Below, one piece after another: positions 39,156 to 48,142 of a stretch of 64,000 nucleotides of DNA (within the stretch, counting starts at the first letter, position 1; every line of letters begins with the position of its first letter). This DNA is from Candidatus Syntropharchaeum sp. (lineage in GTDB: Archaea > Halobacteriota > Syntropharchaeia > Syntropharchaeales > Syntropharchaeaceae), in assembly GCA_026134025.1 (NCBI GenBank), contig JAOQII010000001.1:1-64000 (forward strand), given 5' to 3'. The notes beneath the pieces were generated by a model, which worked only from the letters and a program-made list of their open reading frames with translations, ran no database searches and was not told the DNA's origin. The position numbers and the translations under genes are program-made.

Positions 39156-40511
39156 TCAATAACCGAGCACCTCAATGATTTTTTTAACTTTTGAGGTGAC
39201 TTCCAGTCCTTTTCTGCCGGTTATTCTCACCATAGCTTCCTTGCCGATCCCACCTTTATCATAGATCACATCAGGGATAGTCCTGAGCTCTTTTATTACA
39301 GACTCAACGCCCCAGTCCATCGTTTTCACACCTTCTGGCTCATCTTCCCGCTCAAAAGCTGCTGATTCGAGTCCAATATCAGAACAGGCGTTTATTATTT
39401 GCTCACTGTATCGCATGTTAAAGCATGCTCGCATATCAGGATCGAATCGCATCAGCGCAAGAACAATCCGCGCGATATGGTCACTCGCCCCAAACTCGAT
39501 CGGGCCAACCTGAATCGCAGCATCACCGCATCTTACGATCCTGCCACGTACCGCTGCAACATCATCTATTCCTTCTGCATCAGGAATCGCAACCGCGAGG
39601 TTTGATCCAACCTCTGGCAGAAATGTGGCGATATCGAGTTTTAGAAGCTCAGCCACGGCACCTTTTAGATCCTCAAGTACGATGTAACGTTCGGCAGCAT
39701 TTATCAAGCGTTTTGACTGGTTGATAGGCAAGAATCCAGATCCTACAGGATAAGCATTTTTGATAGCCTCTGTAACAAAGCGCTTTGCAAATATCGCAGC
39801 ATCAAGAAGATCTTCTCCATGGAAAAGATTCACCGCTAAAGCTGCTGTGTATGTACAACCTGTCCCGTGAAAATCCCCTCCAACGAGATCCATCCCCTCA
39901 CCAATTGAGCTAAACTCCCCATCACGATCGAGGAGAAGATCAATACCATCGAGATGTCCTCCAGTTATTATCACATTTTCTGCGCCGATCTTTTTTATCG
40001 CAACCGCAGCCTTCTTTGCAGCCTCGATATTTCTGATCCTGAGATTGGTGAGTTTCTCTGCCTCAAATATGTTTGGTGTTACAAGGTAAGAATGCGCCAC
40101 AAGTTCCTTCTTCAGATCCTCTAACGCCAGTTCATCGAGAAGCGCTCCATCTGTCGAGGATCTTATGACTGGATCGAGTATTAGGGGTGTGTTAAGCCCG
40201 GATAGTTCCTCAGCGATTACCTTGATAACATCAGATCCGCCGACCATCCCAACTTTAACGAGGGCTACCTGCATGTCATCTATGATCGCTCGAATCTGTG
40301 ACCTGATAACCTCTACCGGTAGATCAAACCGACTGATGAAGCTTGACGTGTTCTGGGAGGTCACCGATGTTATGACAGAGACGCCGTATACACCAAGGAC
40401 CTGAAACGTCTTGAGATCTGCCTGAATACCTGCGCCTGCAGAAGGATCAGAGCCCCCGATCGTTAGAAGAACCTCCCGGCGCGGCATCGTATCAGTAATC
40501 AATCTCGCCAT
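39156..40511 (-). CDS. thiDN: Hydroxymethylpyrimidine kinase fused to ThiN-type thiamine-phosphate synthase
   Basis: LLTIGGSDPSAGAGIQADLKTFQVLGVYGVSVITSVTSQNT; C-terminal ThiN-like region. Confidence 0.93.
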   Translation of the reverse strand: MARLITDTMPRREVLLTIGGSDPSAGAGIQADLKTFQVLGVYGVSVITSVTSQNTSSFISRFDLPVEVIRSQIRAIIDDMQVALVKVGMVGGSDVIKVIAEELSGLNTPLILDPVIRSSTDGALLDELALEDLKKELVAHSYLVTPNIFEAEKLTNLRIRNIEAAKKAAVAIKKIGAENVIITGGHLDGIDLLLDRDGEFSSIGEGMDLVGGDFHGTGCTYTAALAVNLFHGEDLLDAAIFAKRFVTEAIKNAYPVGSGFLPINQSKRLINAAERYIVLEDLKGAVAELLKLDIATFLPEVGSNLAVAIPDAEGIDDVAAVRGRIVRCGDAAIQVGPIEFGASDHIARIVLALMRFDPDMRACFNMRYSEQIINACSDIGLESAAFEREDEPEGVKTMDWGVESVIKELRTIPDVIYDKGGIGKEAMVRITGRKGLEVTSKVKKIIEVLGY

Positions 40512-41346
40512 CGTAGATGATATTGGCTTTGCCTGTCAGGTATGCACCATCCTCTGTAAGTGTCACTTTGAGCACTCCACCAAGGGCACGGACAGTGACC
40601 TCTCTTGAAGGATCGATCATCTTCAGCTTCTCCAGTGCGTATACAGCAGCGGTTGCACCTGTGCCGCATGATAATGTCTCGCCCACGCCGCGTTCATACG
40701 TCCTGATATCAAAGTCATTTAGATCATTCACCTCAACAAACTGGACGTTTGTCCGGCGTGGGAAGGCATCATGGTTCTCGATGAAACTACCAAGACTATC
40801 GACGTCTGTTCCATAGAGGTTATCGACAACAGAAACAGCATGTGGGTTTCCGATGTTGAGAGCCGTTATCTTGATCGTTCCGATCTCATCGTTTACATAC
40901 AGATCTGTATCGATCGCAAAATCCCCATTCCCTTCCATCGGGATGAGTTTTCGCTCAAATTCCGCTCTCCCCATCAGGACCCTCACTTCTTCGACAACTC
41001 CATCATTTACGATTACCTCAGGTGTGATCACGCCTCCAAGTGTCTCGACGGTTATCTTCTTCTCCTTTACGATACCGCGCTCATAGACATACTTTGCAAA
41101 ACATCTCATCCCGTTACCAGACATCTCTGCCTCAGAGCCGTCCGGGTTGAATATCCGCATCTGCACATCACAGATACCTGAAGGAGATATAAATATCACC
41201 CCATCTGCACCAATAGAGAATTTTCTCTCACAAACACGCTTTGCGAACGTAGCTTTATCTACCTCTGGGATAACTTCGCCATCCATCTCATCTATTATGA
41301 TAAAATCGTTGCCAGTACCCTCTACCTTCGTAAATTTAACTTCCAT
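40492..41346 (-). CDS. dapF: Diaminopimelate epimerase
   Basis: FNPDGSEAEMSGNGMRCFAKYVYERG; ERGVGETLSCGTGATAA. Confidence 0.96.
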   Translation of the reverse strand: MEVKFTKVEGTGNDFIIIDEMDGEVIPEVDKATFAKRVCERKFSIGADGVIFISPSGICDVQMRIFNPDGSEAEMSGNGMRCFAKYVYERGIVKEKKITVETLGGVITPEVIVNDGVVEEVRVLMGRAEFERKLIPMEGNGDFAIDTDLYVNDEIGTIKITALNIGNPHAVSVVDNLYGTDVDSLGSFIENHDAFPRRTNVQFVEVNDLNDFDIRTYERGVGETLSCGTGATAAVYALEKLKMIDPSREVTVRALGGVLKVTLTEDGAYLTGKANIIYDGEIDY

Positions 41347-41371
41347 ATCTCGATTCCTCCCTTAGAGAATA

Positions 41372-42010
41372 CTATACATCTTCCGATACAAGCTCAGTAA
41401 ATACAAGTGTTCCAGAAATCTTCTTGACCTTGACCTTGACGACGTCGCCTTTCCGGTTGTAGGGGATGTAGAAGAGGTACTTATCCATCCTTGCAATCCC
41501 ATCGCCTTTACGCCCAACATCCTCGATCTTGAGCTCATAGATGCCACCGACCTCTACAAGAGGTGCTTTTTCAACCTTCTTCTGCCTGCTTCGCTTGAGT
41601 ATTGAACGATGAGCACCACAGGCATCACATTCAAGCACCATGATTCGTCCGTTCTTTATCAGGTGTGTATCAGGACCGCCGCATTCAGAACAGATGACAT
41701 ACTCTTCAAGATATGAATCAAGGAGGTTTTCTACATTCTGGGGGCTGAACTTTCCCTGAAAGATCGCTCTGCTACCTTCTATCTTTCCTGCGGTACCAAG
41801 CTCCCTCAAAAGATATTTCATAAGATGGTCTCGGTCGCGGTTGATGTAGTCGACGATCGCCCCAAAATTATCGAATATCGATGTCTTACCTTCGATGAAT
41901 ACGCTTGGTTTTGGCATCGTGAACCTCGATGTTGTATCAACGATTCTCGGGACGCGTTCTAAAGCCCTATCAAGCAATCCTATGTATTCTTCACTGCTTT
42001 CTGCCTCCAT
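41372..42010 (-). CDS. Translation initiation factor aIF2 beta with C-terminal TRAM domain
   Basis: SSRFTMPKPSVFIEGKTSIFDNF, CSECGGPDTHLIKNGRIMVLECDACGA zinc ribbon, TRAM region GGIYELKIEDVGRKGDGIARMDKYLFYIP. Confidence 0.92.
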   Translation of the reverse strand: MEAESSEEYIGLLDRALERVPRIVDTTSRFTMPKPSVFIEGKTSIFDNFGAIVDYINRDRDHLMKYLLRELGTAGKIEGSRAIFQGKFSPQNVENLLDSYLEEYVICSECGGPDTHLIKNGRIMVLECDACGAHRSILKRSRQKKVEKAPLVEVGGIYELKIEDVGRKGDGIARMDKYLFYIPYNRKGDVVKVKVKKISGTLVFTELVSEDV

Positions 42011-42050
42011 CCTGCAAACCTCTTTTTTTATCCACAATTTATAAATTAAG

Positions 42051-42220
42051 TGGGGCTGGTGCGATTCGAACACACGATCGACGGGTCTCTCCGATTATCA
42101 GTGCTCCAACGGGTCATCATTATCCTGAAAGATCGCGTCCGACCTTCTCGATTCAGTAGACCCATTGTTCATCATATTACCGCTGGAGCCCGTCGCCATT
42201 CCTGACTAGGCCACAGCCCC
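42051..42220 (-). tRNA. tRNA-Trp (anticodon CCA) with about 96-nt intron (approx. 42087-42182)
   Basis: GGGGCTG/CAGCCCC acceptor; anticodon stem ACGGG/CCCGT; GTGTGTTCGAATCGCAC T-arm; intron at 37/38. Confidence 0.93.
42087..42182 (-). ncRNA. Intron-encoded box C/D guide RNA within pre-tRNA-Trp
   Basis: Box C ATGATGA, D' CTGA, C' ATGATGA, D CTGA; guides pair with the tRNA-Trp exons at positions 39 and 34 by the N+5 rule. Confidence 0.88.
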
Positions 42221-42347
42221 TCCAACAATTCTTACTATACTTCTTTCTAATTATATCTTTCGCAGGGCATGATCATTTCCTTACAGCCACATAGAAAGCT
42301 TCATATAAATACAGAGAGGTATTGTAAGAAAAGAGACGTGATATCGA

Positions 42348-43271
42348 ATGGAAGTTGAGAGTAAGACTCCAATATCTGATAAATTTGGATTTATTGGCTC
42401 GCTTTTAGCGTCTTTCATACTCTTGTCTTTTACGATATACTCGTTTATCATCGATTTACTTGTGGAGTTTGACCCCCATGGTATCCTTGTTGATGTTATC
42501 TTTCTCTTCATCGCCTTTGAGGTTGGCTTCTTCGCGTTTAAAACCTTTGGAAAGGTGATGTACTATGAGAAAGTCGTCGATGCCTCTTTTGAGAAGGGGA
42601 TTTACAGGCGGCTCGAGCCGGTCTTAAGGAGAATTGCAGAAGTCGGGGTTGAAATAGACGAGGTGAAGGAGGATGTTGATCTTCTAAACCGCAAAGTAGC
42701 AACGATCATGGAGGAACAGGCGAAGAGGTCCCCTGAAACAATCGCACCAGGGGTTCCATCAAAGTTTGCGACAAAAACAACACTCTTAGCGATCTTAACG
42801 ATGGCTGGTTTTCTCTATGTGCTCGAATTTCCGATCGGTGTGGTTCATTACGTAACACTTCTTTTCTATATTGTATGGTGGTTATTCCTCACAAATGAAT
42901 TAGAACTCTTTGAAGAGACCATTGCATGGGTATTTATAGCAGTCCCGATACTCGCAGTCCCGATAGGTGCAATCTTTCTCCATGCACTCTTCAGCCTCAA
43001 TGCGATGATTGGTATACTCTTCGGAGGTCTTGCAGTCTTTGTCTTTCTCTACTACTCCTGGGGGCTATACATTACGAAAGGTGTATTCCCGTTAAGTTTG
43101 CCTGCTTTTGAACTCCCAAAAAGAAAGGAACAGGGTGTGAAGGTGCAGGATAAACTCGCGCCAATAGGTGTATTGAGCGAGAAGAAGGCCCTGATCATAA
43201 AGGGTGCAGACGCGATTATCCTTCTCCTGCTTTTTTTATTGTTTGCGATCATCGCCTACCTCCTCCTATAG
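42348..43271 (+). CDS. Uncharacterised multi-TM membrane protein with central coiled coil
   Basis: Several hydrophobic helices; VEIDEVKEDVDLLNRKVATIMEEQ. Confidence 0.65.
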   Translation: MEVESKTPISDKFGFIGSLLASFILLSFTIYSFIIDLLVEFDPHGILVDVIFLFIAFEVGFFAFKTFGKVMYYEKVVDASFEKGIYRRLEPVLRRIAEVGVEIDEVKEDVDLLNRKVATIMEEQAKRSPETIAPGVPSKFATKTTLLAILTMAGFLYVLEFPIGVVHYVTLLFYIVWWLFLTNELELFEETIAWVFIAVPILAVPIGAIFLHALFSLNAMIGILFGGLAVFVFLYYSWGLYITKGVFPLSLPAFELPKRKEQGVKVQDKLAPIGVLSEKKALIIKGADAIILLLLFLLFAIIAYLLL

Positions 43272-43276
43272 AGGTT

Positions 43277-44188
43277 CTAAAACGCATCGAGTAGATCCTG
43301 CTCTGTTATAATTCCAAGAAGCTGTTCATCCTCTACTACAGGTAGGGCACCTATATTATGCTTCATAATCAGTGCGGCAACATCCCCAAGCATTGAATCC
43401 GGGGTTGTCGTTATTATCTTCTCGTGCATGATAATCTCAACGGGCAAGAGCGATGCCTCACGGAGATCGCCTGTTATGAGCTTCTCGAATATCTCTCCGC
43501 TTGAGATATACTGGATTATATCAGTCGACGTCACAAACCCGATGAGCTTTTCGTCATCATCTGTTATGGGGACACGGTGAAACCTGTTTCCAACCATGAT
43601 CTTTGCGATTTTATGAATCGAGGTTTTCACATTTGCTGTTGTAATCGAGCGGTTCATGTAGTCGGATACAAGCTTGATACCTATCGCCTCGTTATTGCTG
43701 ACCTCCTCGACAAAGTCTCTCACCGTGACAATTCCGATCACCGTACCAGATTTATCAGTTATCGGAACTGCTCCAACCCCTTCTGCCTTCAGGACATCTA
43801 TTGTCTGATGTATCGAAAAATCCTGATTGATTGAGATTGGATTTTCACTCATAATCTCCCGAACCTCTGCATTTATCCCTGCAATGATGTTACGATCGTA
43901 CTTTCCCACAAGTAACTGGTTCTTTTCGCCACCACCCATGAAATCGATTATATCCTGGCTTGTCACGATTCCAAGCAGGTGATTTGTACCAGCATCTGTA
44001 ACAGGAAGCCTCCTGCATTCATAATCTGCCATCGTCCTGACAGCACCCATTATCGTCATCGTCGGAGGTACGGTCACGACATCTCGCGTTGCGAGGCGCA
44101 TGATCTCTCCAGTGTGTTCTGAACGCCGTTGATTGAAGTCAATTCCACCTTTATCCCGGATATACTTCTCATGATTACCTCTATTCAC
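43277..44188 (-). CDS. CBS-domain protein (four CBS motifs)
   Basis: Repeated MGAVRTMADYECRRLPVTDAGTNHLLGIVTSQDI-type modules. Confidence 0.9.
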   Translation of the reverse strand: MNRGNHEKYIRDKGGIDFNQRRSEHTGEIMRLATRDVVTVPPTMTIMGAVRTMADYECRRLPVTDAGTNHLLGIVTSQDIIDFMGGGEKNQLLVGKYDRNIIAGINAEVREIMSENPISINQDFSIHQTIDVLKAEGVGAVPITDKSGTVIGIVTVRDFVEEVSNNEAIGIKLVSDYMNRSITTANVKTSIHKIAKIMVGNRFHRVPITDDDEKLIGFVTSTDIIQYISSGEIFEKLITGDLREASLLPVEIIMHEKIITTTPDSMLGDVAALIMKHNIGALPVVEDEQLLGIITEQDLLDAF

Positions 44189-44925
44189 CCAATCACCGCC
44201 CTTATCAAATCATACCTATCTATAATTCCAATAAGTCGCTCTTTATCCAAAACAGGAAGCCTACCAATATCATACTTTAACATCAACTCAACCGCCTCAT
44301 TGAGTCTTGAATCTGGCGAGACCGAATGGACCGTTGTGGTCATAACACGCTTAACAGGAGGGGGGTTAGCCTTTCCAAGCTTCGATCTTGCTCTTATCAG
44401 ATCTCTCCGCGTGAGAATGCCAACAAGCTTATCTTTTTCATCAAGCACAGGGAAACCAGAATACCCATATTCAGCCATATTAGAAGCAGCGATTGAGATG
44501 GGATCATCTGTTTTTAGTGTCCTGACCTTTTTGGTCATTATTGAGCCCACAGATGTATCCGATGCCCTGGAGGGAAGTGCACGAAGCAGATCCTTGAGAT
44601 TGACAATTCCAACAAGTTTACCGTCCTCTGTAACTGGAAGCTCATCAAACTCCCCCTCAATCATCCGCTTTGCAACATTGTTGAGATCTTCATCAGCACG
44701 TGCGGCATACCCTTCTCTGATAAACCCTTTCACCGTCACGTTCGACTTGGTTGCCGCTCTGAGCTTCAGGATATCCTCGTCAGTTATAATACCAAGGAAA
44801 CTCCCCCTGTCATCAACGATGGGAAGTACCCTTAGACCACGATCACGGATGATCTGGCGAGCTTTCGTTAGATATTCGTCCTCACGAAGAGAGATAACGC
44901 TCCCCATTATATCTTTTATATTCAC
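44185..44925 (-). CDS. CBS-domain protein (four CBS motifs)
   Basis: Repeated LRVLPIVDDRGSFLGIITDEDILKL-type modules. Confidence 0.9.
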   Translation of the reverse strand: MNIKDIMGSVISLREDEYLTKARQIIRDRGLRVLPIVDDRGSFLGIITDEDILKLRAATKSNVTVKGFIREGYAARADEDLNNVAKRMIEGEFDELPVTEDGKLVGIVNLKDLLRALPSRASDTSVGSIMTKKVRTLKTDDPISIAASNMAEYGYSGFPVLDEKDKLVGILTRRDLIRARSKLGKANPPPVKRVMTTTVHSVSPDSRLNEAVELMLKYDIGRLPVLDKERLIGIIDRYDLIRAVIG

Positions 44926-44943
44926 GCTATACCTCCAGACTTT

Positions 44944-45525
44944 TCATTCTACCTGGAGTTCTTCGCGGCAGGTCTCACAGAGCATCATGCCACCCACTAC
45001 CTCGAGATTGCTTGAGAACGTCCCACAATTTTCACAGATCCCCTGTCCTGTTCCATACTCAGAGATCTTTTCTGGCATACCTTCGTGTAAGAAGGCGGTG
45101 TCTGAGTTCATCTCAATAAGATCGGTCAGAATTGTATTCATCCCTGTGCAGGTGACGATTATATCAACATCTGCGACAATCCCAACAAGTTTCCCATCCT
45201 CGATAACGGGCATCTTGCGGATGCCGCGTCTGTACATATTCTTTGTGACCGTGTTCAGATCTTCTAAAGGTGTTGTAGTTATAAGCGGCGAGGTCATTAT
45301 CTCCTTTACAGGCGTGGAATTTGGACTCTTTTCTTTTAGTATAACATTTCGCACAATATCGCCATGTGTTACGATCCCAACAGGTTTTGTCGATTCAAGG
45401 ATAATCACGCTGTCCACGTTTCGATCCTCCATAAGCTTTGCTATCTCTCTCACCGTTGCACCGGTCTCTGCTACCACAACATCCCTTATCATGATGTTTT
45501 TTACCGCGAGTCGCGTATCCATCAT
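44944..45525 (-). CDS. CBS-domain pair with C-terminal zinc-ribbon-like motif
   Basis: Two CBS modules, then GICENCGTFSSNLEVVGGMMLCETCREEL. Confidence 0.88.
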   Translation of the reverse strand: MMDTRLAVKNIMIRDVVVAETGATVREIAKLMEDRNVDSVIILESTKPVGIVTHGDIVRNVILKEKSPNSTPVKEIMTSPLITTTPLEDLNTVTKNMYRRGIRKMPVIEDGKLVGIVADVDIIVTCTGMNTILTDLIEMNSDTAFLHEGMPEKISEYGTGQGICENCGTFSSNLEVVGGMMLCETCREELQVE

Positions 45526-45755
45526 TTCAAGTGACCTCCCTAATATATCATTAACGACTCAGGAGTTAATAAAAGTGTGTATCGCAAACTGAGTGTGTAA
45601 TCTGATATTTATTTCGCACTATCAGATGATCAAAGAGTTCAGAGAAACAGGCGAAAGTGGAACCTGCGGTAAGGATAAAGCACCCTCGAATGGAAAGAGA
45701 GAGCGGTTTGCTTTGGAGTCGTTCTCATAAGAAAAGATATTTTGAACTCACTCAT

Positions 45756-46442
45756 TCAAAGCTCGATTGCCCCTTTATCAATCGCATCCTTTGCTGCATT
45801 CTTCTCTGCTCGCTGGATATTTTGACCCGCTCCCCTGCCAAGTTCACGTCCTTGAATCCTTACAATGACCTCGAAACGCGAATCAGACTCGATATCACCC
45901 TCCGAGACAACGATATACTGAGGAATCCCGATTCCCTGCTTCTGAAAATACTCCTGAAGCATGCCTTTGTGGTTCGGTTCAATTTCCTTATCGAGCTTAT
46001 CGCCCAAAAGATCAATTAAAACCTTTCTTGTCTCATCAAATCCAAAATCCAGATAGATTGCACCGATTAAAGCCTCGAAGACACCTGCCATTACCCTGAC
46101 ACTCTTCGTCTTATCCGCACCCAGAAGCAGAAACTCCTCGACCCCGAGCTTTTCTGCAATATCTGCCAAAGTCTCGTTATTCTCAATTCCAGCCTTTCTT
46201 ATCGTCAGATCTCCTTTTGAATCCGTCGGGAATCGCCTGTAAAATTCCTCGCTCAGTATGAGCTTAAGGACGGCATCACCGAGAAACGCAAGCCGCTCAT
46301 TGTTGCCAGGCGTTGAGCCTTCGAGATTGAATGAGCTATGTGTAAAAGCGTCCTCGTAAGGAGTTATATCTTTATCCTCAAGGTCAATTGGGAATCTCTT
46401 CTCGATGAACTCCCTTATAACATCCATTCTATCTTTTGCCAC
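45756..46442 (-). CDS. rnc: Ribonuclease III (RNase III domain + dsRBD), catalytic site partly altered
   Basis: NNERLAFLGDAVLKLILSEEFYRRFP, AGVFEALIGAIYLD, dsRBD LQEYFQKQGIGIPQYIVVSEG...GRGAGQNIQRAEKNAAKDA; GTG start. Confidence 0.9.
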   Translation of the reverse strand: MAKDRMDVIREFIEKRFPIDLEDKDITPYEDAFTHSSFNLEGSTPGNNERLAFLGDAVLKLILSEEFYRRFPTDSKGDLTIRKAGIENNETLADIAEKLGVEEFLLLGADKTKSVRVMAGVFEALIGAIYLDFGFDETRKVLIDLLGDKLDKEIEPNHKGMLQEYFQKQGIGIPQYIVVSEGDIESDSRFEVIVRIQGRELGRGAGQNIQRAEKNAAKDAIDKGAIEL

Positions 46443-46533
46443 TCAAAAATTCCTCGTGTTTTCGCTTTGCATTCTCAAGCACCTTCAGGATGTCGGATTC
46501 TGCATTCTCTGAGATTCTACCTATCCTGTATCC

Positions 46534-48078
46534 CTAAAAGAGGTCATCTCTGTCAACCCAATCAGGGATATATCTGTACCAATCTATCGGCTTTGCATCC
46601 TGTAATCCCTTAAAAGTTGCTCTTGCAAGCTTTATATCACCTTTTCTGCCTCGGTAGGAGATAGCAAGCCCTTTATCCTCCAGTTTCTCAAGGGTTTTGG
46701 AGATGCTTTCAAGCGATGCCCCCGACTCCTCAACCAAATCTTCTATCGCCATGTATAGCCCTGGGTTAACCCGGTAGTTCTCGGCTAAAAGCTCAAGAAG
46801 CGTATCCTCTCTTATCTCACCGTTTCCAGATGCATTCCCCTCGTAGAACCCATGCGTCATCGGAACGCCAAGCTCTTCATTGATCTTTCGTCTTGGTGCT
46901 TTCAGAAGCGGTTCAAGCGCGTTTAAGCCGAAGCGATAGATTACAACCTTCATGATCTCGCTTGTTGTGGGTGCAAGCTGTGTGATCTTTCCGTTTCTAA
47001 CATAAGACTCAACAGGGTAGAATTTTGTAAGCCCATCCCCGCCCATGAGCTGTGTCGCCTCAAGGAAGACCTTCATCCCCTCCTCGGTATTGAAGTACTT
47101 TGCGATCGCTGCATCAAAGGCAGGATCTTCCCCGAGATCAAAGAGGTGTGCTGCATGGTATGTCAGAATGCGTGAAGCCTTGTACCGCACGATGATATCC
47201 GCGAGCTTGAACTGGTTTGTCGGAAGATCGATCGTAGGAGCTTTGAACTGAACCCGCCTTTTTGTATGGAAGAGTGCATACCGCAGGGCTTCTGAGATCC
47301 AGCCAAGTTGATTTGCAGATGCGAGTGTCCGCTCGTAGTTTGCCATTCCCATCAGAACCTTCCAGCCCTCGCCCACCTCACCGATCATCTGATCTTTCGG
47401 CACCCTCACATCGTTAAAGTCAAGATACCCGTTGTAGATGTTATCAAACCCGATAAGCTCGTTTATACGCTCAATCGTGAATCCAGGTGTTCCAGCTCGT
47501 ATAAGTACCATCGAGAGGTGCTTATGACGTTTGATCAGTTCTGGATCATCTGATGTTTTAACAAGAAGCATGTAGAAATCGGATACGCCAAGTGATGTAA
47601 TGTATCGTTTCTTACCGTTTATTACAATCTCATCACCATCTATTCTACCTGTCGTCTCCATCGCTGCTGCATCGTTCCCAACATACGGCTCTGTTACGGT
47701 GAGTGAACCAAGATACTCGCCAGCTGCCATCTTTGGAAGTAGCTCTTTCTTGAGTTTGTCTGAGCCGAATTTGAGTATCATTCTGGCATCACACATCGTG
47801 ACAACGTACTGCATACTGATCTGTCCAAGCCTTGCAAGCTCTTCGATGACGATACACGAGCCTGTATAACCGTAATCTGAAAGTTTACCACCGTATTCTT
47901 CAGGAATTATTGTCCCAAGCCATCCACGCTCTCCCGCTTCCTTTAAAAACTCCAGCGGGTATTTTCGCTTCCAGATAAGCTCCTCAGACCTTCCAATCCT
48001 CTCATCGACAAATGCCCTCACATCACGAGAAAGCTCGATCTGCGTATCACTCCACCAGGGATATGTATTTATCTCCAT
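46534..48078 (-). CDS. Acyl-CoA dehydrogenase with C-terminal winged-helix-like domain
   Basis: TVTEPYVGNDAAAMETTG, KKRYITSLGVSDFYML, QLMGGDGLTKFYPVESYVRNGKI; C-term LLELLAENYRVNPGLYMAIEDLVEESGASLESISKTLEKLEDKGLAISYRGRKGDIKL. Confidence 0.9.
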   Translation of the reverse strand: MEINTYPWWSDTQIELSRDVRAFVDERIGRSEELIWKRKYPLEFLKEAGERGWLGTIIPEEYGGKLSDYGYTGSCIVIEELARLGQISMQYVVTMCDARMILKFGSDKLKKELLPKMAAGEYLGSLTVTEPYVGNDAAAMETTGRIDGDEIVINGKKRYITSLGVSDFYMLLVKTSDDPELIKRHKHLSMVLIRAGTPGFTIERINELIGFDNIYNGYLDFNDVRVPKDQMIGEVGEGWKVLMGMANYERTLASANQLGWISEALRYALFHTKRRVQFKAPTIDLPTNQFKLADIIVRYKASRILTYHAAHLFDLGEDPAFDAAIAKYFNTEEGMKVFLEATQLMGGDGLTKFYPVESYVRNGKITQLAPTTSEIMKVVIYRFGLNALEPLLKAPRRKINEELGVPMTHGFYEGNASGNGEIREDTLLELLAENYRVNPGLYMAIEDLVEESGASLESISKTLEKLEDKGLAISYRGRKGDIKLARATFKGLQDAKPIDWYRYIPDWVDRDDLF

Positions 48079-48142
48079 AATCTCACCACCAATAGTCTCC
48101 TGGTGTATCTTATTTAGATCTTATCATCTCTGAGCTTCAAAA

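Noticed and set aside
39156-40511. ThiD-ThiN fusion as a novelty
   Set aside because: Common archaeal arrangement.
41372-42010. TRAM domain on aIF2 beta as a novelty
   Set aside because: I recall this architecture as already occurring in methanogens, so listed only as a feature.
44129-45592. 487-aa plus-strand ORF
   Set aside because: Antisense shadow of two clear CBS-domain genes; Ser/Ile-rich low-quality composition.
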